64,000 nt of DNA from JBBQWZ01 sp038210135. GTDB taxonomy: Bacteria > Acidobacteriota > Terriglobia > Bryobacterales > Bryobacteraceae. Below the pieces are notes generated by a model, which saw nothing but the letters and a program-made list of their open reading frames with translations, was not told the DNA's origin and did no database searches. Shown here in pieces: positions 28,161 to 38,606 of this stretch (position 1 is its first letter; the number at the start of each line of letters is the position of its first letter). Made by a program: the position numbers and the translations under genes. Location: assembly GCA_038210135.1 (NCBI GenBank), contig JBBQWZ010000026.1, positions 25,726 through 89,725 on the forward strand. Reading direction: 5' to 3'.

Positions 28161-30926
28161 ATGTCGAATGCGCAAACGCTCGAAGAAATCGTCGTAGGCC
28201 TGCCTGCGTTCCTCGCCGAACGCACCGCCGTCCTTGTCAAGCATTCCGCCGATTCCGCGTCCGTCTATCGCGGCCTCGCCGCACTCAAGCTGCGACAGCC
28301 CGCCGCTTTTCAAATCCTGATCCAGTCCCCAGCCGGCCTGCAATTCCTGATCGCCGTCTTTTCGCAGAGCCGCTTCCTGTCGGAAGAGATCCTTCAGCAT
28401 CCAGAGTGGATCGACCAGCTGCGTGCTTCCGGCGACCTCCATCGCGTGCTCTCGGCGGAAGAATTCCGCATCAAGCTCGACGAGTTTCTGAACGGGCAAC
28501 AGCCGGAAGCGCTGCCGCTCGCCACCTTTCGCCGCAAACAAATCCTGCGAATCCTGATTCGCGACGTCCTCGCCTACGCCACCCTCTCCGAGGTCACCGA
28601 AGAACTGTCGAACCTGGCCGATTCCATCGTCGCCGTTGCCTACGCGTCCATCTTCGAAGAACACGCCAAAAAGTACGGAGCCCCAACGAACGAAGACGGC
28701 GCTCCTGCCGGACTCTCCGTCATCGCTCTCGGTAAATTGGGCGGCGCGGAACTGAATTATTCCTCCGACATCGACTTGCTGTTCATCTACGGCTCGAATG
28801 GAATGACGGCCGGCGGCGACGACGCCTTGACCAACAAGGAATTCTTCAAACGCGTCGCCAACGAACTGACCCGCGTGCTTTCGACCTACACGCCCGAGGG
28901 CCTCTGCTACCGCGTGGACCTCCGACTGCGTCCTGAAGGCAAGCTCGGCGAAGTCTGCCTCTCTCTCGAAGGAGCACGCCGCTACTACAGCTCCCGCGCC
29001 CGCGATTGGGAACTGCAGATGATGATCAAGGCGCGCGTCGCCGCCGGAGATCCCGCCGCTGGCGCGGAGCTTCTCGAATTCGTCGAGCCCCTGACGTATT
29101 CGACCAGCCTCGATTTCTCCGCCATCGAAACCATGTCCGTGACGCGGCTTCGCCTTAATGAAAAGCTGGCGTCGAAGAAGCTAGCCGCCGCGAGCGCCGC
29201 CATCGACGTGAAGCTGGCGCCCGGCGGAATTCGCGATATCGAGTTCCTGGTCCAATGTCTGCAGCGCCTGCACGGCGGACGCGTTTCCTGGGTCCGCCAC
29301 GGCGGCACCATGCTCGCGCTCTCCCGCCTGCAGGACAAGAACCTGCTCTCGCCCGTTGAGTACGGCAAGCTCGCCAGCGCCTATCAGTTTTTGCGCCATC
29401 TCGAGCATCGGCTCCAATACGACGAGGATCGCCAAACGCATTCCCTGCCCGCCAATTTCGCGGAACTCGCCGTCCTCGCCGCCCGGATGCCGCAAGCAAC
29501 CTACACCGACGAGCCCGCCTCCGCGGCGACGCTCCTCGAACGTCTGAAACTGCACTTCGCCGATGTCCGCGCTATTTACGATCGCGTGGTGCACACCCAA
29601 CCTTCCACGCCCGTTGAAATTCCCGCCGCCGATCCTGAACAGCCGAAGAAGCTCCAGCGCGAAGACCCGCCGCGCCGCATTCGCGAGGCCTTCGACGTTT
29701 TCCGCGATCGCATCGGAGCCCAGAGCGACCTTTGGCAGATCCTCGAACAGGACACTGTCCTAATGCAGTACGCGCGTGACCTCTTCGCGCTGTCGCCGCA
29801 CTACGCCGAGCAGCTGATTCGCGAGCCGGACCTCCTGATCGAACTCCAACAGCTCGCCGATTTCTCTCCCGGCTTCATCTCGAAAGCGCCGGACCCGTCC
29901 ACGCTGCGCCGCGCTTTCCGCCGTGAAATGTTCCGCCTCCAGACTCGCGGAATCTGCCTCGGCGCGCCCGTCTTCGAGACCCTCGCCCAAACCTCCGACC
30001 TGGCGGACCGTATTCTCAGCGAAGTCTACGCGCTCGCCATTCGCGAAACCGCGGCCGCGCGTCCACCCGAAAATTCCGCGTACCGCCCCGCCGACCAACT
30101 GATGGTCATCGCGCTGGGCCGCCTTGGGATGCGCGAGCTCGACGTCGCCTCCGACGCCGATCTGATTTTCGTCCTCCCTGATGAAGACGCTCCCGAACTT
30201 CTCTTCTGGACCCACGTCGCCTCCCGCATGGTGGATCTGCTCACCGCCTACACCGGCGAAGGAACCTTTTTCGCTGTCGATACCCGCCTCCGGCCCAACG
30301 GCCGCGAAGGCGCATTGGTGCAAAGCGTGACCACCTTCCGCGATTACTTCGAGCGCAAGGCGGAAGCCTGGGAAGGCATCGCGTATATGAAGTCGCGCGC
30401 CGTCTCCGGCAACCTGCGGGCCGGCGAGGATTTCCTGCATGCCCTCCAGGAACTCGACTGGCGGCGCTATGGTCAAAGCGGCCGCTCGAAAGCGGACCTC
30501 CGCCAGATGCGCGCCCGCCTCGAACGCGAGCAGGGTGCGGAGAATCCCCTGAAAGCCGGCTTCGGCGGCTTCTACGACATCGACTTCCTGCTGCTGTATC
30601 TCCGTCTCAAAGCGGCGGGCTTCTTCTTCCCCGTCCTGAACACGCCGGAGCGCATCGACATTATTGAGAAAATGGGACACCTCGATCGCGATGACGCCAA
30701 TTTTCTCCGGGTCGCCGCCACCTTCTATCGCGCGCTCGATCACGGTCTGCGTGTCGCCAACGGCCACGTCGAAGGGCGCTTGCCGAATTCCGAAGCGCCG
30801 CTCGAAGCACTCGCCGAACTCGTCGCCCGTTCGATGCCCGGCCAGACCCTCGACGGCTCGCTACCCGAGGAGCTTCAGCGGATCCAGGCCAAGACCCGCG
30901 AAGTCTTCGACCGCCATTTCGCCTGA
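28161..30926 (+). CDS. glnE: Glutamine synthetase adenylyltransferase/deadenylase
   Basis: 921 residues, close to the usual ~945. It contains the two nucleotidyltransferase halves: GKLGGAELNYSSDIDLLFIY near residue 190 (deadenylase half) and GRLGMRELDVASDADLIFVL near 651 (adenylylase half), each with the D-x-D metal pair. Helical regions that contact PII lie between and after them. The enzyme switches glutamine synthetase off and on by adding or removing AMP according to nitrogen status. It is downstream of the MOSC gene, and mgtE lies convergent after it. No truncation is seen. Confidence 0.95.
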   Translation: MSNAQTLEEIVVGLPAFLAERTAVLVKHSADSASVYRGLAALKLRQPAAFQILIQSPAGLQFLIAVFSQSRFLSEEILQHPEWIDQLRASGDLHRVLSAEEFRIKLDEFLNGQQPEALPLATFRRKQILRILIRDVLAYATLSEVTEELSNLADSIVAVAYASIFEEHAKKYGAPTNEDGAPAGLSVIALGKLGGAELNYSSDIDLLFIYGSNGMTAGGDDALTNKEFFKRVANELTRVLSTYTPEGLCYRVDLRLRPEGKLGEVCLSLEGARRYYSSRARDWELQMMIKARVAAGDPAAGAELLEFVEPLTYSTSLDFSAIETMSVTRLRLNEKLASKKLAAASAAIDVKLAPGGIRDIEFLVQCLQRLHGGRVSWVRHGGTMLALSRLQDKNLLSPVEYGKLASAYQFLRHLEHRLQYDEDRQTHSLPANFAELAVLAARMPQATYTDEPASAATLLERLKLHFADVRAIYDRVVHTQPSTPVEIPAADPEQPKKLQREDPPRRIREAFDVFRDRIGAQSDLWQILEQDTVLMQYARDLFALSPHYAEQLIREPDLLIELQQLADFSPGFISKAPDPSTLRRAFRREMFRLQTRGICLGAPVFETLAQTSDLADRILSEVYALAIRETAAARPPENSAYRPADQLMVIALGRLGMRELDVASDADLIFVLPDEDAPELLFWTHVASRMVDLLTAYTGEGTFFAVDTRLRPNGREGALVQSVTTFRDYFERKAEAWEGIAYMKSRAVSGNLRAGEDFLHALQELDWRRYGQSGRSKADLRQMRARLEREQGAENPLKAGFGGFYDIDFLLLYLRLKAAGFFFPVLNTPERIDIIEKMGHLDRDDANFLRVAATFYRALDHGLRVANGHVEGRLPNSEAPLEALAELVARSMPGQTLDGSLPEELQRIQAKTREVFDRHFA

Positions 30927-30940
30927 GGCTCGTTTCCCGA

Positions 30941-32266
30941 TTACAAAAGCGTTCCGCGCATGATCACGCTGGCAATTGAAAAATAAATTACCAACCCGGT
31001 GACGTCCACCAGCGTCGCGACGAAGGGCGCGGACGCGCTCGCCGGATCGACACCCACGCGCCGGAGGATAAACGGCAGCATCGATCCCGCTACCGTTCCA
31101 AAACACACCACGCCGATCAGGCTTACCGCCACCGTCATCGCGACCAGCATGTAATGCTCGCCGTACGCGTTCGAGAATCCCTGCCAGATCAGAATACGCG
31201 ACATTCCTATGGTCCCGAGCAGTGTGCCCAATGCGATGCCCGCTCCGAGTTCACGGCGGATCACCCGCCACCATTGTCCGAGACCAACTTCGCCCAATGC
31301 CATCGCTCGAATCACCAGCGTCGTCGCCTGCGAACCCGAATTGCCGCCGCTCGAAATGATCAACGGAATGAACAACGCGAGCACGACTGCCTTTGCGATC
31401 TCTTTTTCAAAAAATCCCATGGCTGTCGCCGTCAGCATCTCGCCCAGAAACAGCGCGGCCAGCCAGCCACCGCGCTTCTTGATCATCTTTAGAAAGCCGA
31501 TGCTCAAGTACGGTTCGTCCAGCGCCTCGCTGCCGCCGATCTTCTGGATATCCTCACCCGCCTCGCGCTCCACCACGCGAACAATGTCGTCCACCGTCAC
31601 GATGCCCTGCATCCGCTGTTGCGAATCCACCACCGGAATCGCCAGCAAATGATGCTCGGAAAACAGACGCGCCACCGATTCCTGATCCATCGCGTCCGTC
31701 GCCGAGATAAACCGCGTACGCATCACATCCCGCACCGTCTTCGCGCGGTCCGCCGAAAACAAATCTCGAAAGCTAACCACGCCGAGCAGCCGTTGGTCCG
31801 GATCCACCGCGTACGCGTAGTACATCGTTTCGAGCTGAGCGGCCTGATGGCGCAAGTAACTGATCGCCTCGTCCACCGTCATCTCCGGACGCAGCCGCGC
31901 GAATCGCGGACTCATCAATCCGCCGGCCTGGTCTTCCTTGTATGCCAACAGCGCCAGCACTTCGCGCGTCGTCACCGGATCCAGCATCTCGATCAGCTCG
32001 CGCTTCTCGTCCGCCGGAGCACACTGCACCACATCCGCCGCATCGTCCGGGGCCAGCAGCCGCAACCAGATCCGCCGCTCGCCCAAAGGCAGCTGTTCGA
32101 TCAGCGTGTACCTGTCACGGGCATCAAGGATGAGGAAAAGGTCGTCCGCCAAATCGCGCCGGACCGACCGGAACGCCTCGAACCGCTCGCGCTCGTTCAT
32201 GCGCGGCCACGAAGCCCGCAGCTCGTTAATTTCAGGAATCGCGGAAGGCGCGCTGGCGTTACTCAT
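30941..32266 (-). CDS. mgtE: Mg2+ transporter MgtE
   Basis: About 441 residues from the ATG at 32266; in-frame starts up to 32326 exist and none has a well-spaced ribosome site. The N-terminal helical domain (LLAPDDAADVVQCAPADEKR) is followed by two CBS domains (MSPRFARLRPEMTVDEAISY, VVDSQQRMQGIVTVDDIVRV), which sense Mg2+ in the cytoplasm. The five-helix membrane domain has the conserved IPLIISSGGNSGSQATTLVIRA segment of the pore and ends in VIYFSIASVIMRGTLL. MgtE is a Mg2+-gated channel-like transporter of the inner membrane. It stands alone, convergent to glnE. Confidence 0.94.
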   Translation of the reverse strand: MSNASAPSAIPEINELRASWPRMNERERFEAFRSVRRDLADDLFLILDARDRYTLIEQLPLGERRIWLRLLAPDDAADVVQCAPADEKRELIEMLDPVTTREVLALLAYKEDQAGGLMSPRFARLRPEMTVDEAISYLRHQAAQLETMYYAYAVDPDQRLLGVVSFRDLFSADRAKTVRDVMRTRFISATDAMDQESVARLFSEHHLLAIPVVDSQQRMQGIVTVDDIVRVVEREAGEDIQKIGGSEALDEPYLSIGFLKMIKKRGGWLAALFLGEMLTATAMGFFEKEIAKAVVLALFIPLIISSGGNSGSQATTLVIRAMALGEVGLGQWWRVIRRELGAGIALGTLLGTIGMSRILIWQGFSNAYGEHYMLVAMTVAVSLIGVVCFGTVAGSMLPFILRRVGVDPASASAPFVATLVDVTGLVIYFSIASVIMRGTLL

Positions 32267-32365
32267 CTCCGCATTATGCGGCATCCGTCTAAGCGCTCGG
32301 CCAAACGGGCTCCCGGTGGCTAGCATTCGCAGCGCGCGTTGGGCAGCATCCGCTGGAGCGTCCGA

Positions 32366-32827
32366 TTAACGCTCTTCGTGGCAGGTGTTGCAGTCGTTAG
32401 GAGCCTTCGCCGCGGCATGACACGCCATGCAGGCAGCCATGTTCTGGGCCACTTCTTTGCTGATCACATCGCGCTCGCGAACCGGTCCGTGACACGTCTC
32501 GCAGGTTACGCCGGCTTGACCATGTACCCGGTGGCTGAAATAGACGTAATGAGGGATCCGGTAAACGCGGACCCACGGGATCGGCTTACTCTCTTTGGCG
32601 GCCGCAGCCAGCCTCTGAATGTGCGGGCTATCGGCCTTGATCGACAGATGGCAGCCCATGCAGAAACTCACCGCTGGAAGGCCCATCAGCTCGCCCGGGT
32701 CGGCGTTTTTGTGGCACGCGTTGCACTTCAGTCCCATCGCCAAGTGCGTTTTATGGCTGTAGGGAACCGGCTGCTGCTGGCCGTACAATCCCGCGGCCAG
32801 CAGTAGCAACCCAGCGACTCGAAACAT
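32366..32827 (-). CDS. Small multiheme (five CxxCH) cytochrome c, exported
   Basis: About 153 residues from the ATG at 32827, chosen for GAGGAA five bases upstream. A signal peptide (MFRVAGLLLLAAGLYGQQ) precedes five heme-binding motifs: CNACH, CMGCH, CETCH, CMACH and CNTCH. Other histidines (SHKTH, YFSHRVH) could supply distal ligands. This is the pattern of cytochrome c7/c3-type periplasmic electron carriers. It lies 56 bases downstream of a PQQ-type sugar dehydrogenase on the same strand, so it may accept electrons from it; that is inference from context. Confidence 0.9.
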   Translation of the reverse strand: MFRVAGLLLLAAGLYGQQQPVPYSHKTHLAMGLKCNACHKNADPGELMGLPAVSFCMGCHLSIKADSPHIQRLAAAAKESKPIPWVRVYRIPHYVYFSHRVHGQAGVTCETCHGPVRERDVISKEVAQNMAACMACHAAAKAPNDCNTCHEER

Positions 32828-32883
32828 CGCGTTCCTCATTCAATCAATAAGGTCGATGGCAGGAAGCGAGGGAAAGGAACGCG

Positions 32884-34104
32884 TCACTTGGGTGTTACAT
32901 GAATCAGCGCGCCAGGGTTCTCGTCTTCGAGCAACCACAGCGTGCCATCCGGACCCTGTGCCACATCGCGGATGCGCTTGCCGAGATCCCAGCGTTCTGC
33001 CGGCTTGGCTCCGCCCTTGCCGTCGAAAATGAGGCGAGTCAGCGTATGGCTGCCCAAGCCGCTAACGAAGCCGCTGCCATCCCACTGCGGAAAGGATTTC
33101 TTGCCGGTATAGAACATCAGGTTGCCCGGCGCGATCACCGGAGTCCAATACAGTACCGGTTTCGCAAACTCAAGCTTCGCGTCGTGGCTCGGAATCGGCA
33201 CCTGGTTGTAGTTCATGCCGAACGACACCACCGGCCAGCCGTAATTCTTGCCCTTCTCGATCAGGTTCAATTCGTCGCCGCCGCGCGGACCGTGTTCGAG
33301 TTCCCAGAGCTCACCCGTGGGCGAGAACGCCAAACCGTAAGGCGCGCGGAAGCCGCTGGCCCAGGTTTCCGCTGGCGTCAGGTTCGGGCCGGAGAAGGTA
33401 TACGTGCTGATCACCTTCGCGGTTTTCGCCGCTTCCGTGTCGAGTGGCGGATCGATCAAAGAAATAGTCGCCGCTCCAGTTTTGCCCTGGTTCGGATTGC
33501 CAGGTGCTGGTTTGCCATCGAGCGTGAGCCGCAGAATTTTACCCACCGGCTGGTCCGGATCCTGAGCCGGAGTCATGCGCTGCCGGTCGCCGACCGACAT
33601 ATAAAGATACTGGCCGTCCGGGGAGAACGCGATCTGCCCGCCGGCCTGTCCGCCCTTGCCCCTCGGCAATTGGCGCCACAACACTTCGAACTTTTCGAGT
33701 CGCGGAACACGGCCCGCATTCAGCCTGGCGCGGGCCAGGGCTTGGCCGCCGCCGTAATCGCCGGGCTCGATGTAAGTGATATAGATGCTCTGGTCAGTGG
33801 CGAATTTGGGCGACACGAAAACGCCCAGCATGCCGTTCTGCCCCTGCCAGTAGACCGCGGGCGTGCCGGCTAACGGGGCGATCTTTTCGCCCTCCGCCGA
33901 TACCAGCCAAATGGGCCCGATCTTCTCCGTCACCAGCATTCGGCCATCTGGAAGGAACGCAATCCGCCAAGGCAGCTCAAATGTGGACACGGTCTTCATC
34001 TGGAAAGGCTTCGTCGCCTCCGGCTTCTGTGCGCCCACATTGACCTGGGCCCAAACCGCGGCGGACGCCACAGTGAACAACAGCGATGCTCTCGCCAATT
34101 TCAT
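32884..34104 (-). CDS. PQQ-dependent sugar dehydrogenase (GSDH/sorbosone family), exported
   Basis: About 406 residues from the ATG at 34104 (MKLARASLLFTVASAAVWAQ), with GAGGAG eight bases upstream; this gives a clean signal peptide. The body is the six-bladed propeller of soluble quinoprotein glucose dehydrogenase relatives: LPWRIAFLPDGRMLVTEKIG, GQIAFSPDGQYLYMSVGDR, GFRAPYGLAFSPTGELWELE, HGPRGGDELNLIEKGKNYGW. Such enzymes oxidise sugars in the periplasm using PQQ. A pentaheme cytochrome gene follows and may form the electron outlet. The exact sugar is unknown. Confidence 0.88.
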   Translation of the reverse strand: MKLARASLLFTVASAAVWAQVNVGAQKPEATKPFQMKTVSTFELPWRIAFLPDGRMLVTEKIGPIWLVSAEGEKIAPLAGTPAVYWQGQNGMLGVFVSPKFATDQSIYITYIEPGDYGGGQALARARLNAGRVPRLEKFEVLWRQLPRGKGGQAGGQIAFSPDGQYLYMSVGDRQRMTPAQDPDQPVGKILRLTLDGKPAPGNPNQGKTGAATISLIDPPLDTEAAKTAKVISTYTFSGPNLTPAETWASGFRAPYGLAFSPTGELWELEHGPRGGDELNLIEKGKNYGWPVVSFGMNYNQVPIPSHDAKLEFAKPVLYWTPVIAPGNLMFYTGKKSFPQWDGSGFVSGLGSHTLTRLIFDGKGGAKPAERWDLGKRIRDVAQGPDGTLWLLEDENPGALIHVTPK

Positions 34105-34267
34105 TCGTCGGTCTCCTCGCTCTATTCTAGAGGACCCGGCTCCGAGTATCAGACCCTGATGTCGACAGAAAAGGGCCGGTCCTCTGTCCTTTTCTAAAGT
34201 CCGGAGGGACGCCGTGTCAACCAGTGAGATTCCGCCGGTTACGCGACTGGTCCGCAAAAGAGAGAGG

Positions 34268-34344
34268 TGGTACGCCCGGACAGATTCGAACTGCCGACCT
34301 ACTGGTTCGAAGCCAGTTGCTCTATCCGGCTGAGCTACGGGCGC
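34268..34344 (-). tRNA. tRNA-Arg (anticodon TCG)
   Basis: 77 bases with an encoded CCA end. The minus strand gives a GCGCCCG acceptor with one G-U pair to CGGGCGT, a D-arm AGCTCAGCCGGATAGAGC, and an anticodon stem ACTGG/CCAGT enclosing the loop CTTCGAA, so the anticodon is TCG and it reads CGA. The T-arm has the usual TTCGAAT loop. The gene stands alone between the sugar dehydrogenase and CYTH genes. Confidence 0.95.
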
Positions 34345-34365
34345 ACAATTACCTTATTGTAAGGT

Positions 34366-34947
34366 ATGGCGCTCGAAACGGAAGTTAAAATTAAGCTGGA
34401 AAATGCCGACCTCGGTCGCGAGCGCCTGCTGGCGCACGGCTTCCTACCCATCGGACCCCGTGAATTCGAGTCGAATCAACTTTTTGACACGCCCGGCCAG
34501 AGTCTCCGGTCCGCCGACCAACTCATCCGCCTGCGCCGCATTGGCGATCGCCGCATCCTAACATTCAAAGGAAAGTCGATCGGCCACGAACACAAAGTCC
34601 GCGAGGAACTCGAAACCGCTATCGGCGACGCCGACGTGTTCGAAGCAATCCTGGAACGTCTCGGCTATGCGCCCACTTGGCGTTACGACAAGTACCGAAC
34701 CGAATATCACACCCCTGGCGAAGTTGGTCACGCCCTCCTCGACGAAACCCCAATCGGTATATTTATGGAATTGGAGGGAGATGCCGATTGGATCGACAAA
34801 AAGGCACACCAGCTCGGTTTCTCCAAGCGGGACTACATTTTACAAAGCTATGCGTGGCTTTTTTCGGAGTTCTGCCGTGAACGTGGAATCCCCATGGTGC
34901 CCATGACTTTCGTACCTCCCCTAGGCAAAACAACCTTAGCCTCTTGA
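34366..34947 (+). CDS. CYTH-domain phosphohydrolase/adenylyl-cyclase-like protein (CyaB/ThTPase family)
   Basis: 193 residues. The family-defining E-x-E-x-K motif is at the N-terminus (ETEVKIKL), and charged strands typical of the triphosphate tunnel follow (RLRRIGDRRILTFKGK, EHKVREELET, IGIFMELEGDADWID). Such proteins hydrolyse inorganic or organic triphosphates, or make cAMP in the class IV group. The ATG lies directly after ACCTTATTGTAAGGT, an inverted repeat, and has no well-spaced ribosome site. It is divergent from the tRNA gene. Reaction cannot be narrowed from sequence alone. Confidence 0.87.
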   Translation: MALETEVKIKLENADLGRERLLAHGFLPIGPREFESNQLFDTPGQSLRSADQLIRLRRIGDRRILTFKGKSIGHEHKVREELETAIGDADVFEAILERLGYAPTWRYDKYRTEYHTPGEVGHALLDETPIGIFMELEGDADWIDKKAHQLGFSKRDYILQSYAWLFSEFCRERGIPMVPMTFVPPLGKTTLAS

Positions 34948-35054
34948 ACTTCGGGAGATTATGAGCAATACTCACCTTGTACTCAAACGAGTAAATTCAG
35001 AACGTACAGAACGTATAGGACTTGATCAGCGACCTTGAGAGTTAGCAGACGAAA

Positions 35055-35501
35055 ATGATTCCAAGCATCCTTATTATCGGAGTTTCGTTGGCGCTGTTCG
35101 CCTACTGGTTCCGATACACCTGTCTGCTCATCCTCACCGCCAAGACAGCTACGGACTATACAAGTGAAGTCGCCGAAGCGAATCAGCTCTACTTCCGTCA
35201 GGTGCAGAACGTCCTCTCTTCGGACGCGGTTCGTTCCTTTGCTCAATTAGAGGCGAAGCTCAACCGTGACTACGCCATGCTCTCCCGGCTGATGCAACAG
35301 GCCGGATCTCAGACCGTCGGCGACGACACCCTCGAGCAGCACATGCTCCGCGCCGATTACCAGATCATGCGGACATGGCACCGCGTCAGCCGCACCATGT
35401 GGCCGGCGCAGTCGATCAAGGCTCTCGAAGAGATGTCCCTGGTTGTTGCTCACTTCGCTAACTCGATGGGCGAGCGCGGCTGCGCGACCAGTTCCTACTA
35501 A
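35055..35501 (+). CDS. Membrane-anchored helical protein of unknown function
   Basis: 148 residues. The first ~25 residues form one membrane helix (IPSILIIGVSLALFAYWFRY). The rest is helical and charged (AEANQLYFRQVQNVLSSDAV, RADYQIMRTWHRVSRTMWPA), which looks like a cytoplasmic coiled domain. I do not recognise a family. The reading frame has consistent coding character and the gene lies between the CYTH gene and the rpoD terminator. Its last codons overlap the end of a small possible gene on the other strand. Confidence 0.6.
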   Translation: MIPSILIIGVSLALFAYWFRYTCLLILTAKTATDYTSEVAEANQLYFRQVQNVLSSDAVRSFAQLEAKLNRDYAMLSRLMQQAGSQTVGDDTLEQHMLRADYQIMRTWHRVSRTMWPAQSIKALEEMSLVVAHFANSMGERGCATSSY

Positions 35502-35659
35502 TCCGCTCCCTGGAAAATCCAACTGAGCTGCATGGGCTTCTCGCCGTTGCAGTCTTTCAACCGAATCGCCAACTCCTGACGTTGGTTCCACTGTTCTTGA
35601 GACCGCACCTCGCGATGCGCTAGCTGAACAGACATCTCAACTTCATCGCTGTCGAACAT
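35498..35659 (-). CDS. Possible 53-residue protein downstream of rpoD
   Basis: The minus strand from the ATG at 35659 gives a short frame beginning MFDSDEVEMSVQLAHREVRS and ending in LSWIFQGAD. Its composition is soluble and balanced, as in real proteins, but I recognise no family. It begins 15 bases beyond the rpoD terminator, shows no clear ribosome site, and its stop overlaps that of the convergent membrane-protein gene. It may be real or chance. Confidence 0.3.
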   Translation of the reverse strand: MFDSDEVEMSVQLAHREVRSQEQWNQRQELAIRLKDCNGEKPMQLSWIFQGAD

Positions 35660-35673
35660 GCTCGGCACACCAA

Positions 35674-35701
35674 CAAAAAGGGCAGACCTTTCGGCCTGCC
35701 C
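35674..35701 (-). terminator. Rho-independent terminator of rpoD
   Basis: A GC-rich stem (GGGCAG...CTGCCC extended by inner pairs around a GAAA-like loop, 35680-35701) is followed on the minus strand by five T residues (35679-35675). It lies about 30 bases after the rpoD stop codon. Confidence 0.88.
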
Positions 35702-35730
35702 TGTAAGGATTCGGAAACGACCCTGAATCT

Positions 35731-37299
<1,569 letters not shown>

Positions 37300-37462
37300 G
37301 TGTTCGCCGATCTACTCCTTCTCGCGCAACTCGCCAGCCGAACCTAAATGAGGGATCTGGAACTACTTAGTAGTCGCGGGTGCTGCGCCGACCCGCCTCT
37401 CATGAGTGGTTCCAGTGCGTCTAGACACACCTGCCCTAGGGGTCCGCTCCCGGCCTTGAATG

Positions 37463-37490
37463 AGTATAACATCGACCCGCTGGAAGTTAA
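37463..37490 (-). promoter_or_regulatory. Candidate sigma-70 promoter of rpoD
   Basis: Minus-strand TTAACT (37490-37485) and TATACT (37468-37463) are 16 bases apart, matching the consensus at four and five of six positions. The transcript would carry a leader of about 155 bases that holds an interrupted inverted repeat (GCGGGT...ACCCGC, 37378-37400). Confidence 0.6.
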
Positions 37491-37842
37491 ATCCCTATTT
37501 ACTTGATGTTTTGTAACTGGTTCGGTTACAGGAACTTTTCCGCTTTCGCCATCGGAGAACTGTGGCCAAGCAACCACGCCTTTGTCGGGTGCCGTCCCCA
37601 TCCGCCAGTCCGTTACAACCTCGCAACAGCAGCCAACAAAAGAGATTAAAATTAGCGAACCCCAAAAAATCCGCCGTCGGCTCTTCCGAAAACAGTCAAA
37701 AGGCACTGTTAAGTTGTTTACATTACTTGTCGGTACGGTAGGCCGCCTGTCTGTGCACCCTCAGAAATTATTTCCCTACCGCTACTACCTTCGCTATCAC
37801 TTTTCCCTCTGTCTGCACATAACCAACTTGAAGGATTTGATC
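37491..37842. other. Spacer upstream of rpoD without a gene
   Basis: About 350 bases of lower-GC sequence between the rpoD promoter and the small gene at 37843. No open frame of coding character and no strong hairpin were found. It should contain the promoter of that small gene, which I could not place. Confidence 0.4.
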
Positions 37843-38052
37843 ATGACCGAGCGACCCAAAATGCCTCCTACCCTGTCTCTAACGCCCCAAGAAGTGAACG
37901 CTGTTCGGCCCGACAACCAACATGCGCCCCTGGATCCGAAGATCACCGGTTGCGGAAACTGGCAAATCTACTCGCCCGAAGAAGCCCGCCGCCGCCTCGA
38001 GCGCCGCGGATCCTGGACGGTTCCGAACTTGCCCATCCTTTCAAGCCGCTGA
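37843..38052 (+). CDS. Small protein of unknown function (69 residues)
   Basis: The ATG at 37843 has AAGGA seven bases upstream and opens a 69-residue frame (MTERPKMPPTLSLTPQEVNA). The centre reads NWQIYSPEEARRRLERRGSW, a soluble helical stretch. It has no signal peptide and I do not recognise a family. An in-frame start at 37582 would add an AT-rich, unlikely N-terminus. Its 3' end overlaps by 12 bases the end of the convergent SnoaL-like gene, which supports but does not prove that it is real. Confidence 0.5.
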   Translation: MTERPKMPPTLSLTPQEVNAVRPDNQHAPLDPKITGCGNWQIYSPEEARRRLERRGSWTVPNLPILSSR

Positions 38053-38541
38053 CGCGCGGCTGCCCCGCAACACCTTCTCAGCCGATTCCGCCCCCGCCAC
38101 CGGCAGCGACGGATCCGTCAGCAACCCGATCTGCTTCAGCACCGACGCCTGATCCCAGTAAATGTGCTCGTGCGCTAGCTTCCCCTCGCGAAATTTCACA
38201 ATCGCCACCAACGGAACTTCCACTCGCTTCCCCGTCGGAGCCACCCCCGGCAACATCCAAGGCATCTCCACTGTGTGCGTGAATGAAAAAATCATCTCGT
38301 CCACCAGCTGGTCCGACCCCACCGTCCGTGACACCGGCGTTAGGGTCGTATCCGCCGGCATGCACGGAATAAAATCCTTCGAATAAAAGTCCCGCAGCGC
38401 CGGCTTCCCGTGTCCGCCCGTCAAAGTAGGAATGTGGTTGACGTAGGCGTCCTCCACCATCGTCTGGAGCGTCGCTTCCGTATCCCGCGTCGCAAATTCA
38501 TGAGCAGTGTGTTCTTCCCACAAAGCAGAGAGATCAGGCAT
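38041..38541 (-). CDS. SnoaL-like (NTF2-fold) protein
   Basis: 166 residues. The sequence has the outline of the SnoaL-like polyketide-cyclase/NTF2 fold: LWEEHTAHEFATRDTEATLQ, DAYVNHIPTLTGGHGKPALR, FYSKDFIPCMPADTTL and the final strands FREGKLAHEHIYWDQASVLK. Members act as small hydrolases, isomerases or carriers, and the family is too broad to give a substrate. It is transcribed alone, between a small unknown gene and a divergent membrane protein. The conserved DQASVL segment supports the family assignment. Confidence 0.82.
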   Translation of the reverse strand: MPDLSALWEEHTAHEFATRDTEATLQTMVEDAYVNHIPTLTGGHGKPALRDFYSKDFIPCMPADTTLTPVSRTVGSDQLVDEMIFSFTHTVEMPWMLPGVAPTGKRVEVPLVAIVKFREGKLAHEHIYWDQASVLKQIGLLTDPSLPVAGAESAEKVLRGSRASAA

Positions 38542-38606
38542 GCGGATTATCGTATCCCACTCAGGCCGGTAACCAGTCCAAATCGGAATCCGTCAGAATA
38601 GGTCTC

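Noticed and set aside
31154..32323. Plus-strand frames opposite mgtE
   Set aside because: They are histidine/arginine-rich mirror frames of a conserved transporter gene.
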